Shown here: positions 41,102-49,887 of the stretch, one piece after another
Layout: the number at the start of each line of letters is the position of its first letter
Numbering within the stretch: position 1 is the stretch's first letter
NCBI GenBank assembly: GCA_027532775.1
Contig: JAPZTO010000002.1
Span: 868,001 to 932,000, forward strand
Length of the DNA stretch: 64,000 nt
From: Beijerinckiaceae bacterium
GTDB taxonomy: Bacteria > Pseudomonadota > Alphaproteobacteria > Rhizobiales > Beijerinckiaceae
Direction of reading: 5' to 3'
Translations under genes and position numbers: made by a program
Notes under the pieces: generated by a model
Database searches by the model: none
What the model saw: only the letters and a program-made list of their open reading frames with translations
What the model was told of the DNA's origin: nothing

Positions 41102-42865
41102 TCAGATCGGCCTGTCGCCTGCCTGCACCCGCAATGTGCGGTTATCGACTCCCGGCAGCATGCGCGCGGGGTCGCGGGTGACAACGACATCGATCACGGT
41201 CGGGCTGGTTGTGTGGTTCAGCCCCTCGGTGATGGCGGCGGCCAGCATTGCGGGATCATCCACGCGGATGCCCCTGCACCCCATCGCATTGGCGATATTC
41301 GCGTAGTTCATTTCGACGAGATCGGAGGATTGATAGTTCCCCTCGCCATAGACAGCGTGCTGCAGGGCCTTAACATAGCCGGAAGCGGCATTGTTGAAGA
41401 CAATCGTGACGAAGTTGGCCCCCAATCGTCTCGCGGTCTCGAGATCGCCCATCGTCATGTTGAAGCCGCCATCGCCGGTCATCGAAACGACCCGGCGCTG
41501 ATTGCCGACAGCCAGCTGGCAACCGAGCCCGCCCGGCACGCCATAGCCGATGGAAGCGAAGCCGCGATCCGCCACGAAATGCCGGCCGGCCTTCTTGGTA
41601 TCGAAGAGCAATGCGCCCCAGTGAGCCGCGAAACCACCATCGGCTACAAGCACACCATCGGCCGGCATGAGGCGGTTCAACTCGCCCAGAATGCGACCGA
41701 TATTGATGGGCGCCTCATCGGATTCGAGGCGATCCGCCGCGCCCTGCCGCCAGGCCGCCATGCGCTCCAAAACCTCCGCGCCATAGGCCGCGCGAGACCG
41801 TATCCGCTGGCCGCAATCGGCAAGGGCGGCCGTAAAGGCCTCCAGAGTCAGGCGGGCATCACCCACCAGCGCGACATCGGTGCGAGTGGTCCGGCCGATT
41901 TCCTCGGCAAGGATATCGACATGGATCACCGGCTTTCCGGCACCGATCAAAGCGAAGCGGCGCGTGGCAATCTCGCCGAGCTTGCACCCCACAACAACGA
42001 GGCAGTCGCTTTTCTCGACGAGTTCATTGGCGATCCGGGAATAACGACCGAACACGCCGGCGGAAAGCGGATGCGTACACGCAATGGCACCCTTGCCAGA
42101 CATGGTATGGGCAACCGGAATGCCCTGCCCTTCCGCAAGGGCCTGCAACGCTTCATGCGCATCCGAGAGATGAATACCACCGCCGACGAGCAGTAGCGGC
42201 CGGCTGGCTTTGGCCATCAGGCTAACAGCACGCTCTATCTGCGCAGGATCCGGCAAGGAGCGGCGCGACTGTGTTTTCAGAACGCCTGGATCCACCCAGA
42301 AATCCGCCGCATCGAAATCATGTTCGGCATGCGCAACATCCTCCGGAACGTCGATCAGAACCGGACCGGGCCGCCCCGATGTCGCCACCGCGTAGGCACG
42401 CCGGACCGCCTCGGGGATGCGCTGGACCATTTCAACGCGGATAACCTCCTTCACGACAGGCCGCAGGATATCAACCTGCCGCGCCTCCTGGGTCATGTTC
42501 TTCCAGGAGTGCTCGCGATTGGTATTGCCGGTAATCGCGATGATCGGGATTCCGGCATTGAGCGACTCCGCCAGTGCCGTGACGAGGTTTGTCGCGCCGG
42601 GACCAAGGGTTGCATCCACGACACCCGGACGGTTGGTGACCCGCGCATAGGCATCGGCGGCGAAGGCACCACAACGTTCGTCATTGATGAGCGCATGCTT
42701 CAATTTCAGCGCGCGGCATGCTTCGTAGAATGGCAGCAACTGGAAGCCGCCCATGCCGAAGAGCGGTCCAACCTCATGCAGCTTCAACATTTCGCCGATG
42801 GCGCGGCCGCCCTGCATGGAGCGGATCACTTTCGCGGGGGAAAAATCAGTCACAACGGGTTCCAT
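41102..42865 (-). CDS. Thiamine diphosphate enzyme, acetolactate-synthase-like
   Basis: About 587 residues with the three domains of the ThDP decarboxylase/synthase family: the Pyr domain with the catalytic Glu in NDERCGAFAADAYAR, the central domain (VGGGIHLSDAHEALQ) and the PP domain with the GDGGFNMTMGDLETA...FNNAASG cofactor motif. It acts on a 2-oxo acid; the substrate is not readable. The neighbouring Bug receptor and divergent IclR regulator suggest a catabolic carboxylate pathway rather than branched-chain amino acid synthesis. The start at 42865 lacks a good ribosome-binding site, and the frame is open further upstream to 42952. Confidence 0.88.
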   Translation of the reverse strand: MEPVVTDFSPAKVIRSMQGGRAIGEMLKLHEVGPLFGMGGFQLLPFYEACRALKLKHALINDERCGAFAADAYARVTNRPGVVDATLGPGATNLVTALAESLNAGIPIIAITGNTNREHSWKNMTQEARQVDILRPVVKEVIRVEMVQRIPEAVRRAYAVATSGRPGPVLIDVPEDVAHAEHDFDAADFWVDPGVLKTQSRRSLPDPAQIERAVSLMAKASRPLLLVGGGIHLSDAHEALQALAEGQGIPVAHTMSGKGAIACTHPLSAGVFGRYSRIANELVEKSDCLVVVGCKLGEIATRRFALIGAGKPVIHVDILAEEIGRTTRTDVALVGDARLTLEAFTAALADCGQRIRSRAAYGAEVLERMAAWRQGAADRLESDEAPINIGRILGELNRLMPADGVLVADGGFAAHWGALLFDTKKAGRHFVADRGFASIGYGVPGGLGCQLAVGNQRRVVSMTGDGGFNMTMGDLETARRLGANFVTIVFNNAASGYVKALQHAVYGEGNYQSSDLVEMNYANIANAMGCRGIRVDDPAMLAAAITEGLNHTTSPTVIDVVVTRDPARMLPGVDNRTLRVQAGDRPI

Positions 42866-42909
42866 CACGTTGGGGGCATGCGCCCCGGATTGAAGCGAGC
42901 GGTCTTGGT

Positions 42910-43917
42910 TCACTGCACCGAGGCGCCGGAAGCGCGGACGACTTCGCCCCATAGCCGGATCTCTTCGGCGATGAAGGCTTCAAGCGCCGGTCCTGCCAGC
43001 GGGCGTGGCGTCATGCCGATGGCGGCGAAGCGTTCTTTCAGAGCCGGCTTGGCCAACGCTTCATGGATCTCGCTGGCGAGGCGCTCGATGATCGGGCGTG
43101 GTGTTCCCGTCAAAGCGAACAGGGCGAACCAGCTCTCCCCGCCCATCCCGGGGAATCCCACCTCGCGCAGGGTCGGAACCGCCGGCAGTTGGGGCGCGCG
43201 CTCGTCAGAGGTCACGCCGAGGGCGCGCAACGTTCCCGACTGGATGAGCGGAAGGGCGGATGGCAGGTTGTCGAACATCAGATCGACCGCGCCGCCCACC
43301 AAATCCGCCATGGCAGGCCCCGAGCCGCGATAGGGCACATGGGTCATCGTGATGGCACTCTTGCTTCGGAACAGTTCGCCACTCAGATGCACCGAGGTGC
43401 CGTTGCCCGACGAAGCGAATGTCAGGCCCTCCTTGCGGGCCTGCCCTTCTGCAACGAGTTCGGCAACCGTGGTGGCCTTGATCCGCCTTGGCGAAACCAC
43501 CAGCACGTTCGGCACGCCGGCGATCCGGCTGATCGGCGCAAAATCCTTCACGGCGTCATAGGGCAAGGTCTTGTACAGGGTCGGGTTGATGCCGTGCGTG
43601 CTGACCGTTCCAAGAAACAGGGTATGCCCGTCGGGCCCGGCCTGCTTCAGCGCGCCCGCCGCAATCGACCCACCGGCGCCTGGCTTGTTTTCGATAATGA
43701 CACTGACGCCCAGCTGTGAAGACAGTTGCTGGGCCATAAGGCGCGCGAGGGTATCGGTGGCGCCGCCGGCAGCGAAGGGCACGATGATCGTGAGCGTGCG
43801 GGAAGGATATCCGGCCTGCGCGCGCGCTCCGGAGCTGCCACCTGCAATCGCTGCAGCAGCGAGGCCAAGCAGGAAACGCCTGTCAAGGACTGGTCCGACC
43901 TTTGATGGATCGCGCAT
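42910..43917 (-). CDS. Bug/TctC-family periplasmic carboxylate-binding protein
   Basis: A 335-residue solute receptor with a twin-arginine-like or Sec signal (RRFLLGLAAAAIAGGSSGARA) and the TctC fold: IIVPFAAGGATDTLARLMA, NKPGAGGSIAAGAL and THVPYRGSGPAMADLVGG. Such proteins deliver carboxylates to TctAB-type membrane complexes. No TctA/TctB gene is in the window, so it is an orphan receptor. It precedes the ThDP gene on the same strand with a gap of 44 bases. Confidence 0.93.
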   Translation of the reverse strand: MRDPSKVGPVLDRRFLLGLAAAAIAGGSSGARAQAGYPSRTLTIIVPFAAGGATDTLARLMAQQLSSQLGVSVIIENKPGAGGSIAAGALKQAGPDGHTLFLGTVSTHGINPTLYKTLPYDAVKDFAPISRIAGVPNVLVVSPRRIKATTVAELVAEGQARKEGLTFASSGNGTSVHLSGELFRSKSAITMTHVPYRGSGPAMADLVGGAVDLMFDNLPSALPLIQSGTLRALGVTSDERAPQLPAVPTLREVGFPGMGGESWFALFALTGTPRPIIERLASEIHEALAKPALKERFAAIGMTPRPLAGPALEAFIAEEIRLWGEVVRASGASVQ

Positions 43918-44093
43918 ATCTTTTCCTCCCGTTCGTTTCTGGTTGCAAGCACCCTGCTTCCCAGCAGCCCGGCCGGGATTGTGACGCCTGAAGCCCGCCT
44001 CCGGCGCCCTACAAGGCGGCTTCGTCTCTCAACGCCAAACGAGTGTCTCTCTCATGGTGTCGGCGCAGCGTGACAGTCCGTCTCATGACAACG

Positions 44094-44126
44094 TTCTGTA
44101 TATCAGAATTTTTTGTATCGCAATAC
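44094..44126. promoter_or_regulatory. Two inverted repeats in the IclR/TctC divergent promoter
   Basis: TTCTG-TATAT-CAGAA (44094-44108) and GTAT-CGCA-ATAC (44115-44126) stand side by side in the AT-rich middle of the 295-base gap between the divergent genes. The second resembles the palindromes bound by IclR-type regulators. Confidence 0.5.
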
Positions 44127-44212
44127 GGAACTTATTCCTCGGCATGAGGCCTGACAGGAACCACCGGCCATGCTAGCGGTGGATCGCCAGGCCAGTTGAG
44201 GTATCCGGAGCG

Positions 44213-45001
44213 ATGAGCGAAGCGCAGCAACAGGACGATGAGGCGCCGTCGGAAGCCTCGATCACGACGATCGATCGCGCTGCCCGCCTTCTGACCATTC
44301 TCGCTGCTGGCGAAGCCATGGGCATGATGCTGACCGAGATCGCCCGGCAGGCCGGATTTGGCAAAGGCACCACGCATCGCGTGCTGGCTGCTTTGGTGGA
44401 GGTTGGGTTTGTGTTTCAGAGTCCGGAAAACCGCCGCTACAGGCTTGGTTCCCGGCTGACCCTGATGGCACAGCATGCCCGGACACAGGAGCTGGCGTTT
44501 CGGGTTCAGCCGATTCTGGATCGACTTGCCGAACAGACCGGAGACACGGCCTTTTGCTCGATCCGGGAGGGGCTTAGCGCCGTCTGCATTGCGCGGGCGA
44601 CGGGGGAATTTCCCATCCGCACGCTCACGCTGGATGTGGGCTCGCGGCGCCCGCTGGGGATAGGTGCCGGCAGCCTTGCACTGCTGGCCGCCCTGCCTGA
44701 TGCCCTGGTTCAGGAGAGCATGGCAAAGAACGCACGTTTGCTTGCCGCCTACCCGGTCTATTCTCCTGAATGGCTTACGGGCAGGGTAAGGGAAGCGCGC
44801 CAAAGCGGGTATGCGCAAAACCCGGGCGACATTCTCCCCGGCATGGGCGCGCTCGGCATGGCTGTCGGCGACCCGATGATCCAGCCTTTGGCCGCACTTT
44901 CGATTGCGGCCATCAGCGAACGCGTGTCTCCGCCGCGCAAAGCCGTGCTGATCGAGAAGCTCCGTGAAGCCACCGAGGAACTCCTTACGTTGATGCGCTG
45001 A
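44213..45001 (+). CDS. IclR-family transcriptional regulator
   Basis: A 262-residue regulator: N-terminal winged helix (TTIDRAARLLTILAAG, TEIARQAGFGKGTTHRVLAA) and the C-terminal effector domain (LDVGSRRPLGIGAGSLALLA). It is divergent from the TctC/ThDP genes and presumably controls them in response to their substrate. Two palindromes lie in the shared promoter region. Confidence 0.93.
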   Translation: MSEAQQQDDEAPSEASITTIDRAARLLTILAAGEAMGMMLTEIARQAGFGKGTTHRVLAALVEVGFVFQSPENRRYRLGSRLTLMAQHARTQELAFRVQPILDRLAEQTGDTAFCSIREGLSAVCIARATGEFPIRTLTLDVGSRRPLGIGAGSLALLAALPDALVQESMAKNARLLAAYPVYSPEWLTGRVREARQSGYAQNPGDILPGMGALGMAVGDPMIQPLAALSIAAISERVSPPRKAVLIEKLREATEELLTLMR

Positions 45002-45288
45002 ACCGACGCGGTATTGTCAGAACGGTGCTGTCAAACAAACCAAAAAGCCTCGGAATGTCCCCTGCCCCAGCATGGATCAGGCGTCGTAAAATGGACACTG
45101 GCCAGCGCGCGCGATGGACTGCCAACAACCACCACCGCGAGACGGCTGATCTCGGGGCTGGTCTTTGTATAACGGAAATGCGGGGCATTGCTCATCCGGT
45201 CTGGCTAGACGCCCTCCCCGTCAGCAGCAAACCGATTTTTAACTGACGGTGCCCCCGACAATACTGCGGGTTGTGAGGAACCCCTCGC
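45002..45288. other. Intergenic region with degenerate repeat, copy B
   Basis: The 287-base gap carries at 45036-45079 a segment centred on GGAATGTCCCCTGCCCC that resembles 34772-34817. Otherwise I see no gene here. Confidence 0.4.
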
Positions 45289-45642
45289 TCAAGCGCGCGG
45301 ATTGCCCTGTGCCAGCGGAATGAACCCGCCTTCGTTTTCCCAAACCCGGATCTCAAGGTCACAGCATTCCGGCATCCACACTCCCTGATAGAGCGCCATG
45401 AAGCCCTTCACCCCGGCCGCCAGATCCAACGATCCATCGAGCAATTCCGCATGAAGGGGTCGGCCCTGCTGATCCCTGATCGCGAAGGCGTCCGGACTTT
45501 GCGGCATGTGCAGGGAGAGACCCATCCGGCGGCCGATCCCGATTGCGTCTTCGAGACCGTTTGCGTCGACTCTCTCTCGTCCCACGAGAGCTTGCGCGCC
45601 ATCTGTCCGTCGGATCCTGAAGAATTCAATCACGAAGACCAT
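45289..45642 (-). CDS. Small protein of unknown function
   Basis: I do not recognise a named family. About 117 residues from the ATG at 45642, which has AAAGG upstream; an upstream start gives 126. It begins MVFVIEFFRIRRTDGAQALV and looks like a compact alpha/beta protein. It is the last gene of a minus-strand set of three small genes, 23 bases after the previous one. The conserved-looking stretch GLSLHMPQSPDAFAIRD suggests a real protein. Confidence 0.65.
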   Translation of the reverse strand: MVFVIEFFRIRRTDGAQALVGRERVDANGLEDAIGIGRRMGLSLHMPQSPDAFAIRDQQGRPLHAELLDGSLDLAAGVKGFMALYQGVWMPECCDLEIRVWENEGGFIPLAQGNPRA

Positions 45643-45665
45643 GGGATGCCTTTTCGGGGTCGCAG

Positions 45666-46010
45666 TCATGCCCGGCTGCGTAAGCGTCCATCCTGGCCAG
45701 CACCGGACCCGAAGATCTGATCGAGGGGGTTTTTTCGCGCTTCAAGTACAATCCCGAGATGCACGCCTTCGACGAGTTCGAGATCGTCTTCTGTTGCCAC
45801 CCGTTCATGGCGCTCGCTTTCGGTCCGGATGCGATAGTGGAGCGATCCGAGGCTTTCAGGCAGCATTGCGGTGATCCTGAAAATGTCGAGGTGCGAAGAT
45901 GGCTTTCCAAATCCGCCTTTGCGTCGAACGGCCTGGCCGACGGCGAACAGATGCGATTGCACCTCCGTTGCAGGGAAACCGGACCGCAGGCCGGTGAATG
46001 ATCTTCTCAT
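45666..46010 (-). CDS. Small protein of unknown function
   Basis: 114 residues from the ATG at 46010 that overlaps the stop of the gene before it. It starts MRRSFTGLRSGFPATEVQSH and contains FAVGQAVRRKGGFG and PESLGSLHYRIRTESERHER. The pattern looks like short uncharacterised proteins I have seen in Hyphomicrobiales, possibly with an SH3-like fold. The coupling with its neighbours is the main evidence that it is a real gene. Confidence 0.65.
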   Translation of the reverse strand: MRRSFTGLRSGFPATEVQSHLFAVGQAVRRKGGFGKPSSHLDIFRITAMLPESLGSLHYRIRTESERHERVATEDDLELVEGVHLGIVLEARKNPLDQIFGSGAGQDGRLRSRA

Positions 46011-46267
46011 TGAGTCGTATCCTTTTCGAGTGCGGCATCGAGGTCCGCAGGGGTGATCGGCACCATCTGCCGGGTCTGAACACCAGGACTGATGGCAGGG
46101 AGATGGAGATAGGCGCCGGCGCGTCTCCAAGCGAGCCGTGTCTGGAGGTCAATCAGCTCTTCATCCTGATCGACGCGGTACTCTCCGGCAGGTTGCACGG
46201 CTTCCGTACCGGGCAAGAGGAATGGCGATGAGAACCGGACGGTGAACTGCCTTGTTCGTGTCGTCAT
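46007..46267 (-). CDS. Small protein of unknown function
   Basis: 86 residues, starting MTTRTRQFTVRFSSPFLLPG and containing QPAGEYRVDQDEELIDLQTR and PADLDAALEKD. It is the first gene of a three-gene minus-strand unit and overlaps the next by four bases. Its function is unknown. The regular use of a short beta-rich N terminus followed by an acidic helix suggests a folded domain. Confidence 0.65.
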   Translation of the reverse strand: MTTRTRQFTVRFSSPFLLPGTEAVQPAGEYRVDQDEELIDLQTRLAWRRAGAYLHLPAISPGVQTRQMVPITPADLDAALEKDTTQ

Positions 46268-46863
46268 GGTCCGATGTCTCCAGAGGAGGAAGGAGCGAGC
46301 GGGACGAGATGGCCGTGACCTGCCTGTCGCCGAGACGCTTGACGCGCTACGGCAGCAGGACTGCGGCTGACGCCGCGCTCAACATTCCAGGCAAAACAGA
46401 AGCGGTCCGTCTTCGGCCCAAGCGGGCAAAACAAGCAAGCTTCAATGGAATTGAATATTACATTTCCGCAAGAACTTTGACAGATATTTTTTCAGAACTC
46501 AAAAATTTTGTGACTGACTTTTCCATCAAGAGCATCAGAAAACTTTTGGATGCTTTATTTGATACCCCGAAATTTCTTCAGGATTTTGCAAAAAACCTAT
46601 CAAGCCGTTGTTCCGAGATCATTGTCCGAGCCAGCTGCGGGTAGAAATTTCTGTCGTTAGCTCGTGCTGGCCATAATCATTCGGCACCGGTTCCGAGCGG
46701 CAGAGGCCATGACTCGTCCCAAGACTCCGCGAATCGTCCCAAGACCCCATGACTGGTCCCAAGGCTCATGGTCAGCAAAGCGCCGCCATTCCGGTCCTTG
46801 GAGGCAGACCAATGCGCGCCGAAAGCGGGCATGGCAGCAGCTGGATGCCAGCTACCCCAGCAA
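46268..46863. other. AT-rich non-coding stretch with tandem repeat
   Basis: A 596-base gap. The part at about 46440-46620 is much richer in A+T than the surroundings and could hold the promoter of the small-gene unit or a foreign fragment. An open plus frame (46252-46644) exists but lacks codon character and a ribosome-binding site, so I do not call it. A 20-base tandem repeat follows at 46715. Confidence 0.45.
46715..46774. repeat. Three imperfect 20-base tandem repeats
   Basis: Units at 46715, 46735 and 46755 begin CGTCCCAAGA, CGTCCCAAGA and GGTCCCAAGG. The second ends CCCCATGACT, and the first is preceded by GCCATGACT, so the repeat may extend slightly to the left. It is non-coding, and its function is unknown. 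Confidence 0.7.
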
Positions 46864-47808
46864 TCACTCTGTCTTGAGACGCCGCAGGTCATGGGCGAGG
46901 TCAGCCAGGGAGACCGCGGTCGTCTCCGGCCAGAAATTGCGGATGGCTTGCAAGACCACGCGTGCTGCACGGCTTAAGGGCCGCTGTTGCGTGGCACTGA
47001 TTATCGCATAGCGAGCAAGTTCCGGCTGCTCCAGCCGACTGCCCTGGAGGCCCTGACCGAAGCTCTCGAGCGCCTGTGAAGCGATAATGGAATAGCAGCC
47101 GCATTGGCGAACCACTGCGCATTGGGCGCTGAGCGAATCCGCCTCCATGACGACATCAAGCCCGACATTGAGGCGCCGGGCTGTCTCCTCGAGAATGATC
47201 CGGAGGCCGTTGGGATGAGAGGGAAGCACCAGAGGAAGCCCGGCGAGATCCTGGAAGCGGATCACATCAGGGGGCGTGGCATCGCCCTCGGCGCGGACAA
47301 GGACGAGATGGCTTCGAAACAGCGGCTCGGCCTGTCCAGGCTTTGGTTCACGATAACGGCTGAGCAAGCCGATATCGACCGTCCCGTCCGACAACCATCG
47401 TTCGACCTGGTCGCTGAACCCTTCGAGGATCTTGAGGCGAATGCCAGGAGCTTGCACGGTCACGCGGCGGTAAAGAACCGGCGCCAGCACCGTCATCATC
47501 GAGGGTAGCGCTGCGATGGTGACATGGCCCGCCGGCGATTTTCCGTGGGCAAGCGCGTCGGAAAGCAGTTGCTCTGCGCTTTCCAGCAATGCACGGGCTC
47601 TGGGAAGCAGGATTTCGCCCAGCTCGGTAAGACCAACCCCACGGCCGGTGCGATAGAAGAGCGGCCCGCCGAGCCTCGCCTCAAGATCGGCGATCGGGCG
47701 GCTGATCGACGGCTGCGACAGCCCGAGGGCGATCCCGACACGGCTGAAGCTCTTCAGCTCAGCGGCTTTCACGAAGAGGGACAGCGCCTCGATCTCGATG
47801 TTTCTCAT
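46864..47808 (-). CDS. LysR-family regulator of the ThDP/HisD-like/ABC operon
   Basis: A 314-residue LysR protein starting MRNIEIEALSLFVKAAEL with the HTH in LGLSQPSISRPIADLEARLG and a C-terminal effector domain (HVTIAALPSMMTVLAPVLY). It is divergent from the ThDP gene at 47963 and likely activates it. I chose the ATG at 47808; a longer frame to 47994 overlaps the promoter. An ATACG-N5-CGTAT inverted repeat overlaps the start codon, fitting autoregulation. Confidence 0.92.
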   Translation of the reverse strand: MRNIEIEALSLFVKAAELKSFSRVGIALGLSQPSISRPIADLEARLGGPLFYRTGRGVGLTELGEILLPRARALLESAEQLLSDALAHGKSPAGHVTIAALPSMMTVLAPVLYRRVTVQAPGIRLKILEGFSDQVERWLSDGTVDIGLLSRYREPKPGQAEPLFRSHLVLVRAEGDATPPDVIRFQDLAGLPLVLPSHPNGLRIILEETARRLNVGLDVVMEADSLSAQCAVVRQCGCYSIIASQALESFGQGLQGSRLEQPELARYAIISATQQRPLSRAARVVLQAIRNFWPETTAVSLADLAHDLRRLKTE

Positions 47809-47821
47809 ACGTAACTCGTAT
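47807..47821. promoter_or_regulatory. Candidate LysR operator
   Basis: Inverted repeat ATACG-TAACT-CGTAT with the LysR-type T-N11-A spacing, at the start codon of the LysR gene in the divergent promoter region. Confidence 0.5.
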
Positions 47822-47962
47822 AGCTGATGTTCAGTATCGCAGGCTAGCGCATCAGAGGGTGGGCTGAATACTGTCTTCTCAAGACGCGTCGACAGGCGAA
47901 AGCGCGGGTTCCAGACCCGTTCGCAACCGCTCTGGCAACGGCGCTGACCGGGAGGGCATGAT

Positions 47963-49825
47963 ATGGGAAAGACCGTCGGACACATCCTTGGCAAGGCACT
48001 GAAGGCCTATGGCGTGCCGTATATCACGGGCCTTCCCGGCCATGGGAACTGGAACCTTCTGGATGCCTTCAACGACAAGGGCTCCGATATTCCCGTCATC
48101 CAGACCATGCACGAACAGGCGGCGGTTCACATCGCCGATGCTCATTACCGGGTGACAGGGCAACCGATTGCCGCCTGCACCTCGATCGGACCGGGTGCCG
48201 CCAACGCGGTCATGGGGCTTGCCAACGCGCATTGCGACTCGACTGCGCTGCTGCTGATTACCGGCAGCGCCTCCACCCATATGCGTGGGCATGGTGTCAT
48301 GCAGGAACTCGACCGGGAGAACGTCCCGGATTTCCTTCAGGTGACACGGCCCATCACCAAGCGCGCCTTCGATGTGATCCGCGCCGATCACATGCCCTTC
48401 GTGCTCCACCGCGCATGGAACGCCATGGTTACGGGGCGTCCGGGCCCGGTTCATATCGAAATCCCGATGGATGTGCAGGTCGCCGAGACCGATATCGACG
48501 TGGCCGAACTGTCCAAGCGCATTCCCGTGGGCAAACCCCGCGCGGATGCCAGGGCAATCGAAGCCGCGGTCAAGCTGCTGCTCTCGGCAAAGCGGCCCTG
48601 CATCGTCGCCGGCGGCGGCGTCATCACGGCCAATGCCAGCCCTGCCCTGCGGATCTTGGTCGAACGGCTCGGCATTCCCGTCGTCTTCACCTGGAACGGC
48701 AAGGGCGCCCTGCCCGAAGACCATCCGATGAATGCGGGCACTGTCGGCTGGCCCGGCTCATTGACGGGCAATACACTGGCCTCCAGCGCCGATGTCGTCA
48801 TGTCCCTCGGCTGCCGCTTCACGGATTGGTCGGCCTCTTCCTGGCGGAAAGGCGTGAGCTTCTCCATTCCCGATTCCAAGCTGATCCATGTGGACATTGA
48901 TCCGCGCGAGATCGGCAAGAACTATCCGGCGGAAGTGGGTGTCGTTGGCGATATCAGCCTCGTGCTCGAGGACATGCTGGCCGAGATCTCTCCCGCGCAG
49001 GCCAAGAAGGCGCTTGGCAGCCGCAGCGCCTATCATGACGAACTGGCGAGGCTCTGGAAGGAGTGGGACGCGATCCAGAAGCCGCGTCGCAACCACAACA
49101 AGATCCCGACCACGATGCTGACCGCGCTGAAGGAACTTCGCAAGGCGCTGCCGCGGCACGGCATTGTCACCGTCGGCTCGGGGCACCCCCAGAGTTCGGT
49201 GAAGCAGGATTTTCCGATCTACGAACCGCGCACCCATATCACGCCCGGCAGCTATTCGCCGATGGGCTTCGCGCTGCCGGCGGCCATCGGCGCCAAGCTG
49301 GCCAAGCGGGATACGCCCGTGGTCTGCATCATCGGCGATGGCGATTTCATGATGTGCATGCAGGAACTCGCGACCTGCGTCGCCTACAACATCCCGGTCT
49401 TGTTCCTGGTCCTGAACAATTCCGGGTTCATTTCCATCCGTGATGGCCAGAACGCGCTGATGGGCCGGAATATCATTTCCGAGTTCCAGCATCGCGGCAA
49501 TGGCGAGCCCTATTCGGTGGATTTTGTTGCCCTTGCCAAATCGTTCGGCTTCGAGTTCGGCAAGCGTATCGAGGCTGTTGCCGATATCGCGCCGACCATT
49601 GCCAAGGCGCTTGCAGCGAATATGCCGGCCCTCATCGAAGTGCCGATCACGCGGGATGTTTCCATTGCTGCGTCGAACGTTGTCGGCTGGTGGGATTTCC
49701 CGCCGGTTCCGACCGCCCCCGAGGGCGTTCGCAACGACTATGCGGCCGGCTTGCCCGCCGAGCAGCACGAGGGACGCGACACTTCGAAGGTCCGGATCGT
49801 GACCGCAACAGGGGCTGTCGGCTGA
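47963..49825 (+). CDS. Thiamine diphosphate enzyme, acetolactate-synthase-like
   Basis: A 620-residue ThDP enzyme: Pyr domain with the catalytic Glu in [19 protein letters not shown], central domain ([19 protein letters not shown]) and PP domain with [15 protein letters not shown] ending in VLNNSGF. It is distinct from the ThDP protein at 41102. It is the first gene of an operon with a HisD/HpsN-like dehydrogenase and a complete Liv-type ABC transporter, so it probably decarboxylates or carboligates a 2-oxo acid formed from the imported compound. It does not look like a canonical Xsc. The C-terminal 40 residues extend beyond the usual domain end. Confidence 0.9.
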   Translation: MGKTVGHILGKALKAYGVPYITGLPGHGNWNLLDAFNDKGSDIPVIQTMHEQAAVHIADAHYRVTGQPIAACTSIGPGAANAVMGLANAHCDSTALLLITGSASTHMRGHGVMQELDRENVPDFLQVTRPITKRAFDVIRADHMPFVLHRAWNAMVTGRPGPVHIEIPMDVQVAETDIDVAELSKRIPVGKPRADARAIEAAVKLLLSAKRPCIVAGGGVITANASPALRILVERLGIPVVFTWNGKGALPEDHPMNAGTVGWPGSLTGNTLASSADVVMSLGCRFTDWSASSWRKGVSFSIPDSKLIHVDIDPREIGKNYPAEVGVVGDISLVLEDMLAEISPAQAKKALGSRSAYHDELARLWKEWDAIQKPRRNHNKIPTTMLTALKELRKALPRHGIVTVGSGHPQSSVKQDFPIYEPRTHITPGSYSPMGFALPAAIGAKLAKRDTPVVCIIGDGDFMMCMQELATCVAYNIPVLFLVLNNSGFISIRDGQNALMGRNIISEFQHRGNGEPYSVDFVALAKSFGFEFGKRIEAVADIAPTIAKALAANMPALIEVPITRDVSIAASNVVGWWDFPPVPTAPEGVRNDYAAGLPAEQHEGRDTSKVRIVTATGAVG

Positions 49826-49887
49826 CGCCGGCAAGCCACCCAGCCCCGACACTTTGTCCCTTTTGTCCAGACCCAGAGGAATGGCTC

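Noticed and set aside
46252-46644. A 130-codon plus-strand frame in the AT-rich gap
   Set aside because: Overlaps the start of a supported minus gene, lacks a ribosome-binding site, changes composition midway and has no recognisable domain.
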